This document shows positions 45,786 through 53,989 of a stretch of 64,000 nt of DNA, piece by piece. This stretch comes from Albidovulum sediminicola (lineage in GTDB: Bacteria > Pseudomonadota > Alphaproteobacteria > Rhodobacterales > Rhodobacteraceae), in NCBI RefSeq assembly GCF_025751575.1, contig NZ_JAOWLA010000013.1, positions 62,001 through 126,000 of the forward strand. Reading direction: 5' to 3'. The notes beneath the pieces were generated by a model that made no database searches, had not been told where the DNA came from, and worked only from the letters and a program-made list of their open reading frames with translations. The stretch's first letter is position 1. The number at the start of each line of letters is the position of its first letter. The position numbers and the translations under genes are program-made.

Positions 45786-46241
45786 CTATTGGGTCCGGCC
45801 TGAGTTATCCTTCGCGGGGCTGGGGCCAGTGTTCTCGACGGCGCTGTGCAGCCACTGGGCGATCCGAACGGCCTGATCGGTCACCATGGCGGCGTCTTCG
45901 GGAAGGGAGCTTTCGCTTGCCGCTTCGTGGAAGAGTGTCAGCCAGCGGCCGAAATGTTCCCCTTGTGGGGGCAGGGCTGCGTACCCCAGCACCGGGGCGC
46001 AGTTCCCGCGGCCTGTCATCAGCGTGACCGCGGACCACAGGGCTGCCATGCATTCCAGGTGCGGGTCGTGATCCGAATCCGGCGCTGCGAAGATCGGGCC
46101 GAGGACGTGGTCCTCGCGCAGTTTGCCATTCAGCCGCTGCAACAGGTCCGTCAGCGTTTCTTCGTCGAGGCCAGTGGTTGACATGATCTCAGCGGTCGTT
46201 CGCGAACGAAAGGACGCTGTTTGGGAATCCGCGGATGACAT
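45786..46241 (-). CDS. group III truncated hemoglobin with an altered proximal position
   Basis: The 151-residue protein aligns with group III truncated globins: HLECMAALWSAVTLMTGRGN (E helix region) and EHFGRWLTLFHEAASE (G/H region). In the family the proximal heme His lies 3 residues before the Leu-Pro that precedes HFxRW; here that position is Tyr (GYAALPPQGEHF). This is my alignment by eye. A strong G-rich ribosome site precedes the ATG at 46241. The gene heads the six-gene operon and faces nsrR across an inverted repeat, which suggests NO-responsive expression. Confidence 0.8.
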   Translation of the reverse strand: MSSADSQTASFRSRTTAEIMSTTGLDEETLTDLLQRLNGKLREDHVLGPIFAAPDSDHDPHLECMAALWSAVTLMTGRGNCAPVLGYAALPPQGEHFGRWLTLFHEAASESSLPEDAAMVTDQAVRIAQWLHSAVENTGPSPAKDNSGRTQ

Positions 46242-46283
46242 GGCCCCCCCGAGTCTGAGCTTGTAATCCAGCCTAGCTTTGTT

Positions 46284-46308
46284 AATTAGGTATTGTAAAT
46301 ACCTGATT
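46284..46308. promoter_or_regulatory. NsrR-type inverted repeat between nsrR and the globin operon
   Basis: AATTAGGTATT-GTA-AATACCTGATT has 11-bp arms with one mismatch, AT-rich, in the 84-base divergent gap. Its size and symmetry match NsrR-regulated promoters. It is expected to control both directions. Confidence 0.65.
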
Positions 46309-46325
46309 AGAATGGACAGGATCCC

Positions 46326-46739
46326 ATGCGCCTCACGTCCTTTACCGACTACGGGCTTCGCATGCTGATGCGGATGGCCAGCGCGCCCGGCCAGGCATTT
46401 TCCACCGCCGAACTGGCCGCGGAGTTCAACCTTTCCCGCAATCACCTGACCAAGATCCTGCAACAGCTTGCCCGTGGCGGTATCGTCGAGACCCGCCGAG
46501 GTGTGAGCGGTGGGGCCGTCCTGAGCCGCGATCCGGCAGACATCCGGCTTGGCGATGTGGTGCGGCTGCTCGAACAGGGGCAGGCCCTGGTCGAATGCTT
46601 CAGGCCCGACAAGAACGAATGCGTGATCGACGGGTGTTGCCGCCTCAAGGCGAGGCTGCGCCGCGCCGAGGCGGGGTTCATCGAGGAGTTGAACCAATCG
46701 ACCCTTGCCGATGTCGCCTTGTCGAAACTGGCGGCATGA
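46326..46739 (+). CDS. nsrR: NsrR, Rrf2-family NO-sensing repressor
   Basis: The 137-residue protein has the Rrf2 winged helix at residues 2-80 (RLTSFTDYGLRMLMRMASAPG, FNLSRNHLTKILQQLARGG, RGVSGGAVLSRDPADIRLGD). The three conserved cysteines are spaced as in NsrR (ECFRPDKNECVIDGCCRLK, with C-x7-C-x5-C). They would bind a NO-sensitive Fe-S cluster. It is divergent from the truncated globin operon and shares the inverted repeat at 46284-46308. Repression of the globin operon, lifted by NO, is the likely circuit. Confidence 0.88.
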   Translation: MRLTSFTDYGLRMLMRMASAPGQAFSTAELAAEFNLSRNHLTKILQQLARGGIVETRRGVSGGAVLSRDPADIRLGDVVRLLEQGQALVECFRPDKNECVIDGCCRLKARLRRAEAGFIEELNQSTLADVALSKLAA

Positions 46740-47083
46740 GGGCGCAGGCACGCCTCCCGCGCCCGTCGGTCGTCTGAGCGGGCGGCCGTATCGCCTGGTG
46801 CCGCGCTGCTGAGATCCGGCGGCCAGCGGGGCCAGAAACCGCGCAACAGCATTTCAAATAGTTCTGCAACAAATCGCCCCCACCGTCAGGCCGCGTCGAA
46901 CCTCGGGGGTTCGGCGGCGTAGGCGGTATTCCTGGTTTGCCGGTTGTTCGTGTCGGTCGCCGTTTTCGGGTGTGCTCCCTGGCCCTCGGCGGCGATGCCC
47001 CGATGTTCGGTTCGGTCCCTTCCGGGACGTGGGTATCGAGCCGGACAGACCTTTCCGCTGCCGGGAAAAGAAAGGTCGCGCGC
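46740..47083. other. 344-base intergenic region, no gene recognised
   Basis: Lies between nsrR and the EamA-type transporter gene. It is GC-rich with several stop-interrupted frames. An open frame from 46937 joins the transporter but is not transporter-like before 47084. No RNA or palindrome is convincing. Confidence 0.4.
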
Positions 47084-48049
47084 GTGAGGGCTGTCGGTGA
47101 GAGATCGGGGATCTGCCTGGTGCTGCTGGCGGCGGCGCTTTGGGCCACGGTGGGGGTGGGTGCGCGGATCGCGCCCAGTTCCGCGGGCCTTCCGCCCGAG
47201 GTGCTGGGCCTCGCCCGCACCGCGATTGCCGGTCCCGTCATCCTGTTGATCGCGACCGCGCTGCTCGGGTTGAGGGCGGTGACTGCCACGCGGCTCGACC
47301 CGCTGCGCCTTCTGATCTTCGCGGCGTCGAACGCGGTCTTCCAGATCGGCCTTTTCCGCTGTTTCACGCTTCTGGGGGTCACCGTCACGGTCTTTCTGAC
47401 GGTATGCCTTCCGCCGGTCCTGGCAATGATCGCAAGCTGGCTGCGCCGGAGGGAGCCCGTCTCGGCCGGAAGTGCGGCCGCGCTGGCGCTTGCGCTGACG
47501 GGGTTGCTGCTTATCGCGGATGACGGGCTCCTCCGTGTCAGACTGGCCGGATCGGGCGAAGGGCTGCTGACCGCGGTCTTGGCCGCGGTCGCCTTCGTCG
47601 CCATGTCAGACGCGGCGCGCTCGCTTGGCCGCGGCGCGCCGCCGCTCGTCGTCGCTGGGACAGGGCTTTCCTGTTCGAGCGTCTTCCTGATGCTCTTCCT
47701 GCCCATCGTCACCAAAGTTGATGTCTCGGGCCTGGCGGCGGGTCTTTCCGACCCGCGCTTTGTCGGGCTGGTGCTTTACCTGGGGCTGGGGCCGACCGCG
47801 CTGGCCTATGTCTGCTATTGCGCGGGCATTGCCCGATGCAGGTCGGCGCTTGTCGGCCTGATCGCTTCGATGATCGAACCGGCGATTGCGGCCTGCCTCG
47901 CGGTCTGGGTCCTGTCGGACCGCTTGAGCACCGCAGAAACGGGGGGCTGCGCGCTCCTGATGATGTCGATGCTGGTGCTTTGGCTGAGCGAAAGGATGAT
48001 CGCGCGCAAGCGGCGTCCCGCCGTCGCGGCCGCCCCGCGCGCGGGCTGA
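47084..48049 (+). CDS. EamA/DMT-family transporter
   Basis: GTG at 47084 (AAAGG upstream) gives 321 residues with ten hydrophobic segments in two EamA halves. The first half has GICLVLLAAALWATVGVGARIAP (partly quoted) and NAVFQIGLFRCFTLLG, with a central MxDAARSLGRGAPP-type loop. The second half has LYLGLGPTALAYVCYCAGIARC and SMIEPAIAACLAVWVLSDR. It is a metabolite exporter of the drug/metabolite superfamily with unknown substrate. It stands alone and converges on the outer-membrane barrel gene. Confidence 0.85.
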   Translation: MRAVGERSGICLVLLAAALWATVGVGARIAPSSAGLPPEVLGLARTAIAGPVILLIATALLGLRAVTATRLDPLRLLIFAASNAVFQIGLFRCFTLLGVTVTVFLTVCLPPVLAMIASWLRRREPVSAGSAAALALALTGLLLIADDGLLRVRLAGSGEGLLTAVLAAVAFVAMSDAARSLGRGAPPLVVAGTGLSCSSVFLMLFLPIVTKVDVSGLAAGLSDPRFVGLVLYLGLGPTALAYVCYCAGIARCRSALVGLIASMIEPAIAACLAVWVLSDRLSTAETGGCALLMMSMLVLWLSERMIARKRRPAVAAAPRAG

Positions 48050-48079
48050 TGCGCCGCCGGTCAACGCCCGGCTGCAGGG

Positions 48080-49264
48080 CTAGAAGCTGAATCCGGCCTG
48101 GAACCACAACCGGGTGTCGTCCTGCGGGAAGGCCCCGGCCGGTTTATCGAGGATGTGACTCAGGGCAACCTCGCCGACGAAAGCCCCTTTCGCGACGCGC
48201 AGGCCCGCAGAGACACTTGACCAGCGGTCCGAGTTTCCGGGTATCAGCGGGTTCGGCATATCCTTGATGGCGCCGCCATCGACCCCCAGGAAAGCCTGTC
48301 GCAGGTCCAGAACCTTGGCGCGTGGATCGGGCAGGATGAGATTGTAGGCCAGTTCCACCCGGCTGCCCAGGCATCTGTCGCCATTCACATAGCTCAGGTC
48401 GAAGCCGCGCGCATAGGCGTTGGTGCCGTAGCCGCAGCGCTGAGATACCGGAAGGCTGTCGTTCGTCCATTGACCGACGACGCCCGCATTGACCAGGAAA
48501 CGCGCCGAAAGAGGGACCGACATCTCGGCGCTGAAGGCGATACGGAGGAAGTCCGTCGCAACGCCGGGCGCCGACAGGCGCGGCCCCGCCGAGGCCGAGG
48601 CGCCGAGGCCGTCGATCCCCTTCGTCACGGATAGCCCGTAGCGCTGCTGGAATCCGTAGGGCAGGCCCCGTTCGTAGCGCAGCGCGGCGCGAAGCATCCG
48701 GAGCCGTTCCTCGGCGGCCGTCGCGCCGAGGATCTCGATGTGGCTGTTCCGCAGCGCCATTTCGACCGATGCGGTCAGCCGGCTGTACTGCGGCAGGTTC
48801 CAGACCTTGCGCGCGCCGATGGCCGCATTGGTCTGCGTTCCCTCGATCGCGAGCGCCTTGCTGGTCGCCGAGCCAAGCGCGAAATCGCCATGGTCGGCGT
48901 TGGCGAAGATCGTGACCCCGGTGCCCGGCAATTCGCGGCGATAGCCCGCGCCTGCGGCGGCAAGCTCAAGCCCGCCGGACTCCGACAGCCCACCGAGGAC
49001 CAGCACCAGGTCCAGCTGATCGCCGTCCCCGATCAGATCCGGCCAGGCAAGGGTGCCCGAGGCGATATAGGGCCCGATCTCCTTCGTGCCGATCGAGGAG
49101 AAAGTCAGGAAGCCGGTCCGTCGATCCACCTTCCGGATGACGGAGGCGGAGCCCCTGTCGACGCCGGTTGACGGGTCGGTTCCGAGATTGGTGAAGAAGG
49201 ATTGGGCGCTGGCTGCCGAGATGCTCAGGACCAATGCCGTCAGAACAGACAAAACCGTCTTCAC
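48080..49264 (-). CDS. outer-membrane barrel resembling TpsB transporters but without POTRA domains
   Basis: GTG at 49264 (GGTGGGGT upstream) gives 394 residues; an ATG at 49327 would add a poor leader. A Sec signal peptide (VKTVLSVLTALVLSISAASA) is followed directly by beta-strand-rich sequence. The block RCGYGTNAYARGFDLSYVNGDRC resembles the loop-6 RGF/RGY signature of the Omp85/TpsB family, and the protein ends in Phe (FQAGFSF), as outer-membrane proteins do. Normal TpsB proteins have two POTRA domains of about 75 residues before the barrel; none is visible here. No TpsA substrate gene is adjacent. Confidence 0.6.
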   Translation of the reverse strand: MKTVLSVLTALVLSISAASAQSFFTNLGTDPSTGVDRGSASVIRKVDRRTGFLTFSSIGTKEIGPYIASGTLAWPDLIGDGDQLDLVLVLGGLSESGGLELAAAGAGYRRELPGTGVTIFANADHGDFALGSATSKALAIEGTQTNAAIGARKVWNLPQYSRLTASVEMALRNSHIEILGATAAEERLRMLRAALRYERGLPYGFQQRYGLSVTKGIDGLGASASAGPRLSAPGVATDFLRIAFSAEMSVPLSARFLVNAGVVGQWTNDSLPVSQRCGYGTNAYARGFDLSYVNGDRCLGSRVELAYNLILPDPRAKVLDLRQAFLGVDGGAIKDMPNPLIPGNSDRWSSVSAGLRVAKGAFVGEVALSHILDKPAGAFPQDDTRLWFQAGFSF

Positions 49265-49756
49265 GAGTACCCCACCCGACTCCCCGGTGCAAAATGCGAT
49301 GCGCCTTCGAGCATTTTGTTTATCCATGGTAATCGGGGTGCGCAACAAAATTAGCATAACATGCTGAGAATACGGGGCTCTCGCCGGGCCGGCGCGCGGG
49401 TGCCGGGCCTTGACCGGTTTGACTTTCGAAGGGCGGCTGATGCTTGCCTGCCGGACCGCTTTCGGCCGTTGCATGCCTGGATTGTCCTGCAGGATATCTT
49501 GGCCGGAAGCCGTTCATGTGGCCAGGGCCTGAAGGCCGGCTGGGGCAGGCGGCTTGAACCGTCTGACGGCTGGTCCGGGCGCATGTTGCTTGAAAGGAAG
49601 CGCAAGCGCTTGTGAAGAGACGGCAACAATCCAACAATCTTGCTACAGTAGGTTGCCCTGCTGGCGTCGTCCGGCGGTCGTACCCACCCAGCGAGAACAA
49701 AGCGCGGTTGCAGCAAGAGGCTGGGCAGTCGAGGACTCGGGATGCGGGGGAGTACC
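49265..49756. other. 492-base intergenic region with two small palindromes
   Basis: Divergent region between the outer-membrane barrel (minus) and the broken TAXI gene (plus). It contains AGCAT-AAC-ATGCT (49353-49365) in an AT-rich stretch upstream of the barrel gene and AAGCGC-AA-GCGCTT (49598-49611). Both may be regulator sites. I see no gene. Confidence 0.4.
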
Positions 49757-50110
49757 ATGCGACTTGCGGAGTTGATCCGAATGGGGGCGCTCGCGGCCGC
49801 GGCGCTGTGCCTGGGAACGCCGGGAAACGCGCAGGGAATGCCGCTATTCTCGATCGGAACAGGGGGCGACGGCGCGACTTACTATCCACTCGGTGGAACC
49901 ATCGCCAATGCAATTACGAACCCGCCCGGCTCGCGCCCCTGCGAAGGGGGCAGTTGCGGTGTGGACGGGCCGATCGCGATGGCCCAGAGATCCAAGGGAT
50001 CGGTCGACAACATCGCGGGAATCGCCGAGGGGCGGTTTCATTCCGGTTTTTCGCAATCCGACATTGCCTATTGGGCCTACTCCGGCACCGGGCTTTATGC
50101 GGGTCAGCCA
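49757..50110 (+). pseudogene. TAXI-family TRAP substrate-binding protein, cut off by an IS3 fragment
   Basis: ATG at 49757 (GGGGGAG upstream) gives a signal peptide (LIRMGALAAAALCLGTPGNAQG) and then the TAXI domain start: LFSIGTGGDGATYYPLGGTIA, DGPIAMAQRSKGSVDNIAGI and GFSQSDIAYWAYSGTGLYAG. About 115 residues of the expected 320 remain. The reading frame continues for 60 codons into insertion-sequence DNA and stops. The intact protein would have been the periplasmic receptor of a TRAP carboxylate transporter. No TRAP permease gene follows. Confidence 0.75.
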
Positions 50111-50845
50111 GAATGCGGAACTTGCGTGAGGCGCCAAAGCTGTCCGACAGGAAGTCGAGCGACCAGCGCGCGTTGGGATGCGCCGCCCCCGGCATCGGCG
50201 TGCGCGATCCTCGGGCCCGCTTGCGGCCGCGCCGACGCTTTACCGACAGTCCTTCTTTCCGGTAGAGCCGATACAGTTTCTTGTGGCTCATGATTATGAC
50301 CTTGCGCTCAAGCAGAACGCCGATCCGGCGGTAGCCGAACCGATGCCGCTTCCCGGCGATATCCTGCATCTCCTTGCGGATCTCGGGGCAGTCCGGCGGG
50401 CGTTCGCGCCGGACCGTCTTGGGATCGACACCGACAAGCCGGCAGGCCCGACGCTGCGAGATATCGTGATCCCGCATCGCCCTGAGCGCTGCCTCTCGCC
50501 GCTTGATCAGCGTCGCCAGTTCTTTCCCAGAAGATCCTTCAGAACCACGTTGTCCGGCATCGTGTCGGCCAGCAGCCGCTTCAGTTCGGCGTTCTCATCC
50601 TCCAGCGCTTTCAGCCTGGCAGCCTCGGACACCTCCATGCCGCCATACTTGGACTTCAACTTGTAGAACGTGGCCGGGCTAAGCCCGTGTCGACGGCACA
50701 CCTCCGCCGTCGGCATGCCTGCCTCCTGTTCCTTGATCATCCCGATAATCTGCGTTTCGCCGAAACAGCTCTTTCGCATTCGTCTGCTCCTTCAAAGTTG
50801 GGCAGACGCTACATAATGGCGAGGGATTTCGCGGGGGGCAGGTCA
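50110..50845 (-). mobile_element. truncated IS3-family element (IS407-like), 5' half only
   Basis: OrfA (50507-50779, minus strand) is complete: 90 residues with a helix-turn-helix (EICR-type EVCRRHGLSPATFYKLK) and a leucine zipper-like tail. OrfB is out of frame with OrfA, as in elements that use programmed frameshifting. It reads ELATLIKRREAAL and RHRFGYRRIGVLL, and ends abruptly at RWSLDFLSDSFGASRKFRIL near 50110, before the second and third catalytic residues. A probable terminal repeat (TGACCTGCCCCCC on the minus strand) is at 50833-50845. The missing 3' half means it cannot move by itself. Confidence 0.8.
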
Positions 50846-50889
50846 GGGCAGCGTAGGCCCAGAAATCAACCTGCGGACTCTCCGCTAGA

Positions 50890-51718
50890 ATCAGGACTCG
50901 TTCTTGCATCATAGCCAGAACATGACTGTCGCGGCGAGGGCGACGGCCGAGAGGAAGACCTTGGGGCATCTGTCGTAGCGAGTTGCGACCCGTCGCCAGT
51001 CTTTCAGGCGACCGAACGTGATCTCGATGCGGTTGCGGCGTTTGTAGCGGCGCTTGTCATGCTTGATGGGTTTGCCGCGCGACTTCCTGCCGGGAATGCA
51101 GGGCTTTATCCCCTTGTCTTTCAACGCTTCCCTGAACCAGTCAGCGTCATAACCCCTGTCGGCCAGCAACCACTCCGCCTTTGGCAAGCGGCCCAGCAGC
51201 GCCGCCGCGCCGGTGTAGTCGCTTACCTGGCCTGCAGTCATGAAGAAGCGGAGCGGGCGGCCCTCAGCGTCGGTGACGGCATGCAACTTGGTGTTCACGC
51301 CGCCCCGCTGCGGGGCGAATTGATCCCCCGGATCAATTCGTGCTCCCCTCCGCATCCGGCCGATCAGACGACCCCTCTGGTCGCTGGGTCCCCCTTTTTC
51401 GACCGCAGGCTGGTCGCCGTACGGTGTGCCTTCAGGTACCCTCGCCAGTGGTTCTCGGACCAATGGCGAACCACTAGCTCGACGTCGATCATCACCGTCT
51501 TGGGAACGGCTGCCTCGGCGGCAAGGCCATCCATCATCCGGGCGAAGACACCTTTGTCGCTCCACAGCTTCCAACGGTTGTAAAGCGTCTTCGGCGGGCC
51601 ATATTCCTTCGGCGCGTCGCGCCAGCGCAAGCCATTGCGATTAATGAAGATAATGCCGCTCAACACCCGCCTGTCATCGACGCGAGGCTTGCCGTGGCTC
51701 TTCGGGAAAAAGGGTTGA
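50890..51718 (-). mobile_element. truncated and interrupted IS5-family (IS427-group) element
   Basis: The transposase N-terminal half ([35 protein letters not shown]) begins at about 51718 without its first 12 or so residues and without a start codon. After VMID an extra 15-codon segment is inserted (51440-51485). A frameshift follows, then a second extra segment containing two adjoining palindromes (51300-51340). The C-terminal half (NTKLHAVTDAEGRPLRFFMTAG, WLLADRGYDADWFREAL, ITFGRLKDWRRVATRYDRC) reads in the other frame and ends at 50909. The DDE residues in the C-terminal half are visible but the gene is broken three ways. Confidence 0.75.
51300..51340. repeat. double palindrome inside the IS5 transposase
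   Basis: CGCCCCG-CTG-CGGGGCG (51301-51317) adjoins CGAATTGATCC-CCC-GGATCAATTCG (51316-51340); both are perfect. The segment is extra relative to normal IS427-group transposases. A third inverted repeat, AGTGGTTC/GAACCACT (51447-51454 and 51468-51475), marks the other extra segment. Confidence 0.6.
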
Positions 51719-51837
51719 AGCCGCGCATCTCCGCCTTCCGCGATCGTTCCTGCTCCGATAGGCTGTCGGCATTGCGGCCTGGCAAGCCGACTTCGCGCAG
51801 CAAAGTCCGCGCCATGGACAGAGAACGGACAGGGACG

Positions 51838-53259
51838 ATGAGCGAGATCTGCTATCTTTCCGCGCGCGCGGTTCTCGCGCTTTTCCGCAGGCGCGAGCTG
51901 TCGCCGGTCGAGTATCTCGACGCGCTGATCGCGCGGGCAGAGGCGGTCAATCCGGTCATCAACGCCTATACCGACACCTATTACGACGAGGCCCGGAGCG
52001 CGGCGCGGCAAGCGGAGATCGCCTACGGCGAGGGCCGGGCGCGCAGCCTTGAAGGGCTGCCGGTCGCGGTCAAGGATGCGCAGCGCGTTGCCGGGAAGCG
52101 GACGACACAGGGATCTCTCGTCTTCAAGGATCACGTTGACGCGCAGTCGGACCCGATGATCGAGCGGCTAGCGGCGGCGGGGGCGATTTTCCATGCCCGC
52201 ACCACCACGCCTGAGTTCTGCCTGTCCGCCGTCTGCAACTCGCGGCTCTGGGGCACGACGCTCAACCCCTTCAATTCCCGCTTCGGGCCGGGCGGGTCGT
52301 CGGGCGGGTCGGCCGCGGCCCTTGCCGCGGGGATGACACCCATCGCGACGGGCACCGACATCGGCGGTTCGATCCGCATCCCGGCGAGCGCCTGCGGCCT
52401 CGTGGGGTTCAAGGCGCCGCATGGGCGCAACCCCGACGGGCCGCCCGCCAACTTCGACCGCTACAATCACTGCGGCGTACTCAGCCGCGACGTGGCCGAC
52501 ACCGCCCTTATGCAGAACGTCATCTCGGGGCCGCATCCGCGCGACCACGACAGCCTGCGCGAAAAGCTGATCCTGCCGGAGACCGTCACCCCCCGCCCCC
52601 TGCGCGTCGCCTGGTCCATGGACCTGGGCTATGTGCGGATAGATCCCGAGGTGCGCGAAAACACCCTGCGCGCTCTGGACGTCTTCCGAGCCACCGGTTG
52701 CACGGTCGAGGAAGTGCAGATCGGCTGGGACACGCGCGTCGACGAGGCTTCGATGCGCTGGTACACGGCGATGCATTTCGGGCGCCAGCCGCTTTGGTCG
52801 GCGCGCGAACATCGCGATCTGCTGACATCCTACGCCACTGCGGCGGCCGACGCGGCGGCCCGCCTTGATCCAGACGACGTCGCCCGGTCCTGGGAGGTGC
52901 AGCATCAGATGTACCAGGTGATCGGGCGCCTTTTCGAGAGCTATGACATCCTGATCTGCCCTACCCTTGCCGTGGGCGCGGTGCGCGCCGACCATGACCC
53001 GCTATCGGCAAGCTTCGAGGTCGATGGGCAGGTGGTGGATGCCGAATACGGCTGGGTCCTGACCCACCCGTTCAACATGCTGCACTACTGCCCTGTGATG
53101 TCGGTTCCCTCGGGCCGCGACCGGAACGGCATTCCGACAGGCATCCAGATCGTCGGCCCGACCTTCGACGACCTGCGGGTATTCCAGGCCGCGCTGCAGT
53201 ATGAGGCCGCCGCGCCGCAACTGTTTTTGACCCATGGCGACGCCCGGCCGGTGCTTTGA
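51838..53259 (+). CDS. amidase signature family protein
   Basis: The ATG at 51838 follows AGGGACG and gives 473 residues. The amidase-signature catalytic triad is visible: Lys in [11 protein letters not shown] (about residue 79), the cis-Ser in [16 protein letters not shown] (about 155) and the nucleophile Ser in [15 protein letters not shown] (about 179). Family substrates range from small amides to Glu-tRNA; this one has no gatB partner and is of the AtzF/indoleacetamide-hydrolase size class. It is intact directly beside the insertion-sequence wreckage. The true substrate is unknown. Confidence 0.88.
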   Translation: MSEICYLSARAVLALFRRRELSPVEYLDALIARAEAVNPVINAYTDTYYDEARSAARQAEIAYGEGRARSLEGLPVAVKDAQRVAGKRTTQGSLVFKDHVDAQSDPMIERLAAAGAIFHARTTTPEFCLSAVCNSRLWGTTLNPFNSRFGPGGSSGGSAAALAAGMTPIATGTDIGGSIRIPASACGLVGFKAPHGRNPDGPPANFDRYNHCGVLSRDVADTALMQNVISGPHPRDHDSLREKLILPETVTPRPLRVAWSMDLGYVRIDPEVRENTLRALDVFRATGCTVEEVQIGWDTRVDEASMRWYTAMHFGRQPLWSAREHRDLLTSYATAAADAAARLDPDDVARSWEVQHQMYQVIGRLFESYDILICPTLAVGAVRADHDPLSASFEVDGQVVDAEYGWVLTHPFNMLHYCPVMSVPSGRDRNGIPTGIQIVGPTFDDLRVFQAALQYEAAAPQLFLTHGDARPVL

Positions 53260-53304
53260 GCAAGCATCACCGCGGGCATGCCGCCGCAGGCCTATTCGCC
53301 GCGC

Positions 53305-53952
53305 TCAGCCCGGCCAGTTGATCACGATGTCGGCGCGCCTGGCGGCGCGCATGACCCGTTCCGCATTGGGAAGATCGTTGCCGAGCGCCTTGGCCCGCGC
53401 GGCTTCGGGCGCGAACCCGTGCGCCAGCCAGCGCCCGACCAGCCGCCGTTCAAGCTCTTCCACCGGCACGCTGAGAAAAACGCTCAGATCCCAAAGCGGG
53501 GCCAGCGCGCGCCAAGGGTCCTCATCCAGAAGCAGGTAGTTGCCTTCGGCCACCACGATCCGGGTCTCTGGCCGGATTTCGGCGGCACCGGCGATGGCGA
53601 TTTCCCGGTCGCGGTCGAAGACCGGAAGGATGACCGAGGGTTCATTCCGCACCCGGTTGAGGGCATGGGCGAAACCGTGGAAGTCGAAGGTCTCCGGCGC
53701 GCCCTTGCGTGGCAGCAGCCCGCGTGGCTCCAGCAGCCGGTTGTCGAGATGGAAGCCGTCCATCGGCATGAGGACCGCCGCGGCGCCGCGTGCCACGAGG
53801 CCGGCCACGACCTGTTCGGCCAGTGTCGATTTGCCCGAGCCCGGCGGCCCCGCCACGGCGACCATCAGCCGCGCGTCCTTGCGCGGAAGGGCAAGCACCC
53901 TGTCGGCCAGTCCCGCAGCGGTGCGGCCGATCTCCTTGTCCGTGTCGATCAT
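53305..53952 (-). CDS. PRK/uridine-kinase-like P-loop kinase
   Basis: From the ATG at 53952 the product has 215 residues: Walker A GPPGSGKST (about residues 35-43), MDGFHLDNRLL, which is the base or sugar binding region of YggC/uridine-kinase-type enzymes, the acidic VVAEGNYLLLDEDPW and the lid RRLVGRWLAHGF. Substrate could be a nucleoside or a sugar. It begins 37 bases after the arsJ stop on the same strand and may be co-transcribed with the arsenic genes, although no arsenic role is known for it. Confidence 0.8.
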   Translation of the reverse strand: MIDTDKEIGRTAAGLADRVLALPRKDARLMVAVAGPPGSGKSTLAEQVVAGLVARGAAAVLMPMDGFHLDNRLLEPRGLLPRKGAPETFDFHGFAHALNRVRNEPSVILPVFDRDREIAIAGAAEIRPETRIVVAEGNYLLLDEDPWRALAPLWDLSVFLSVPVEELERRLVGRWLAHGFAPEAARAKALGNDLPNAERVMRAARRADIVINWPG

Positions 53953-53989
53953 TGTTACGATGCGCTCCCTTCTGCTCGGCCTGCCCCGA

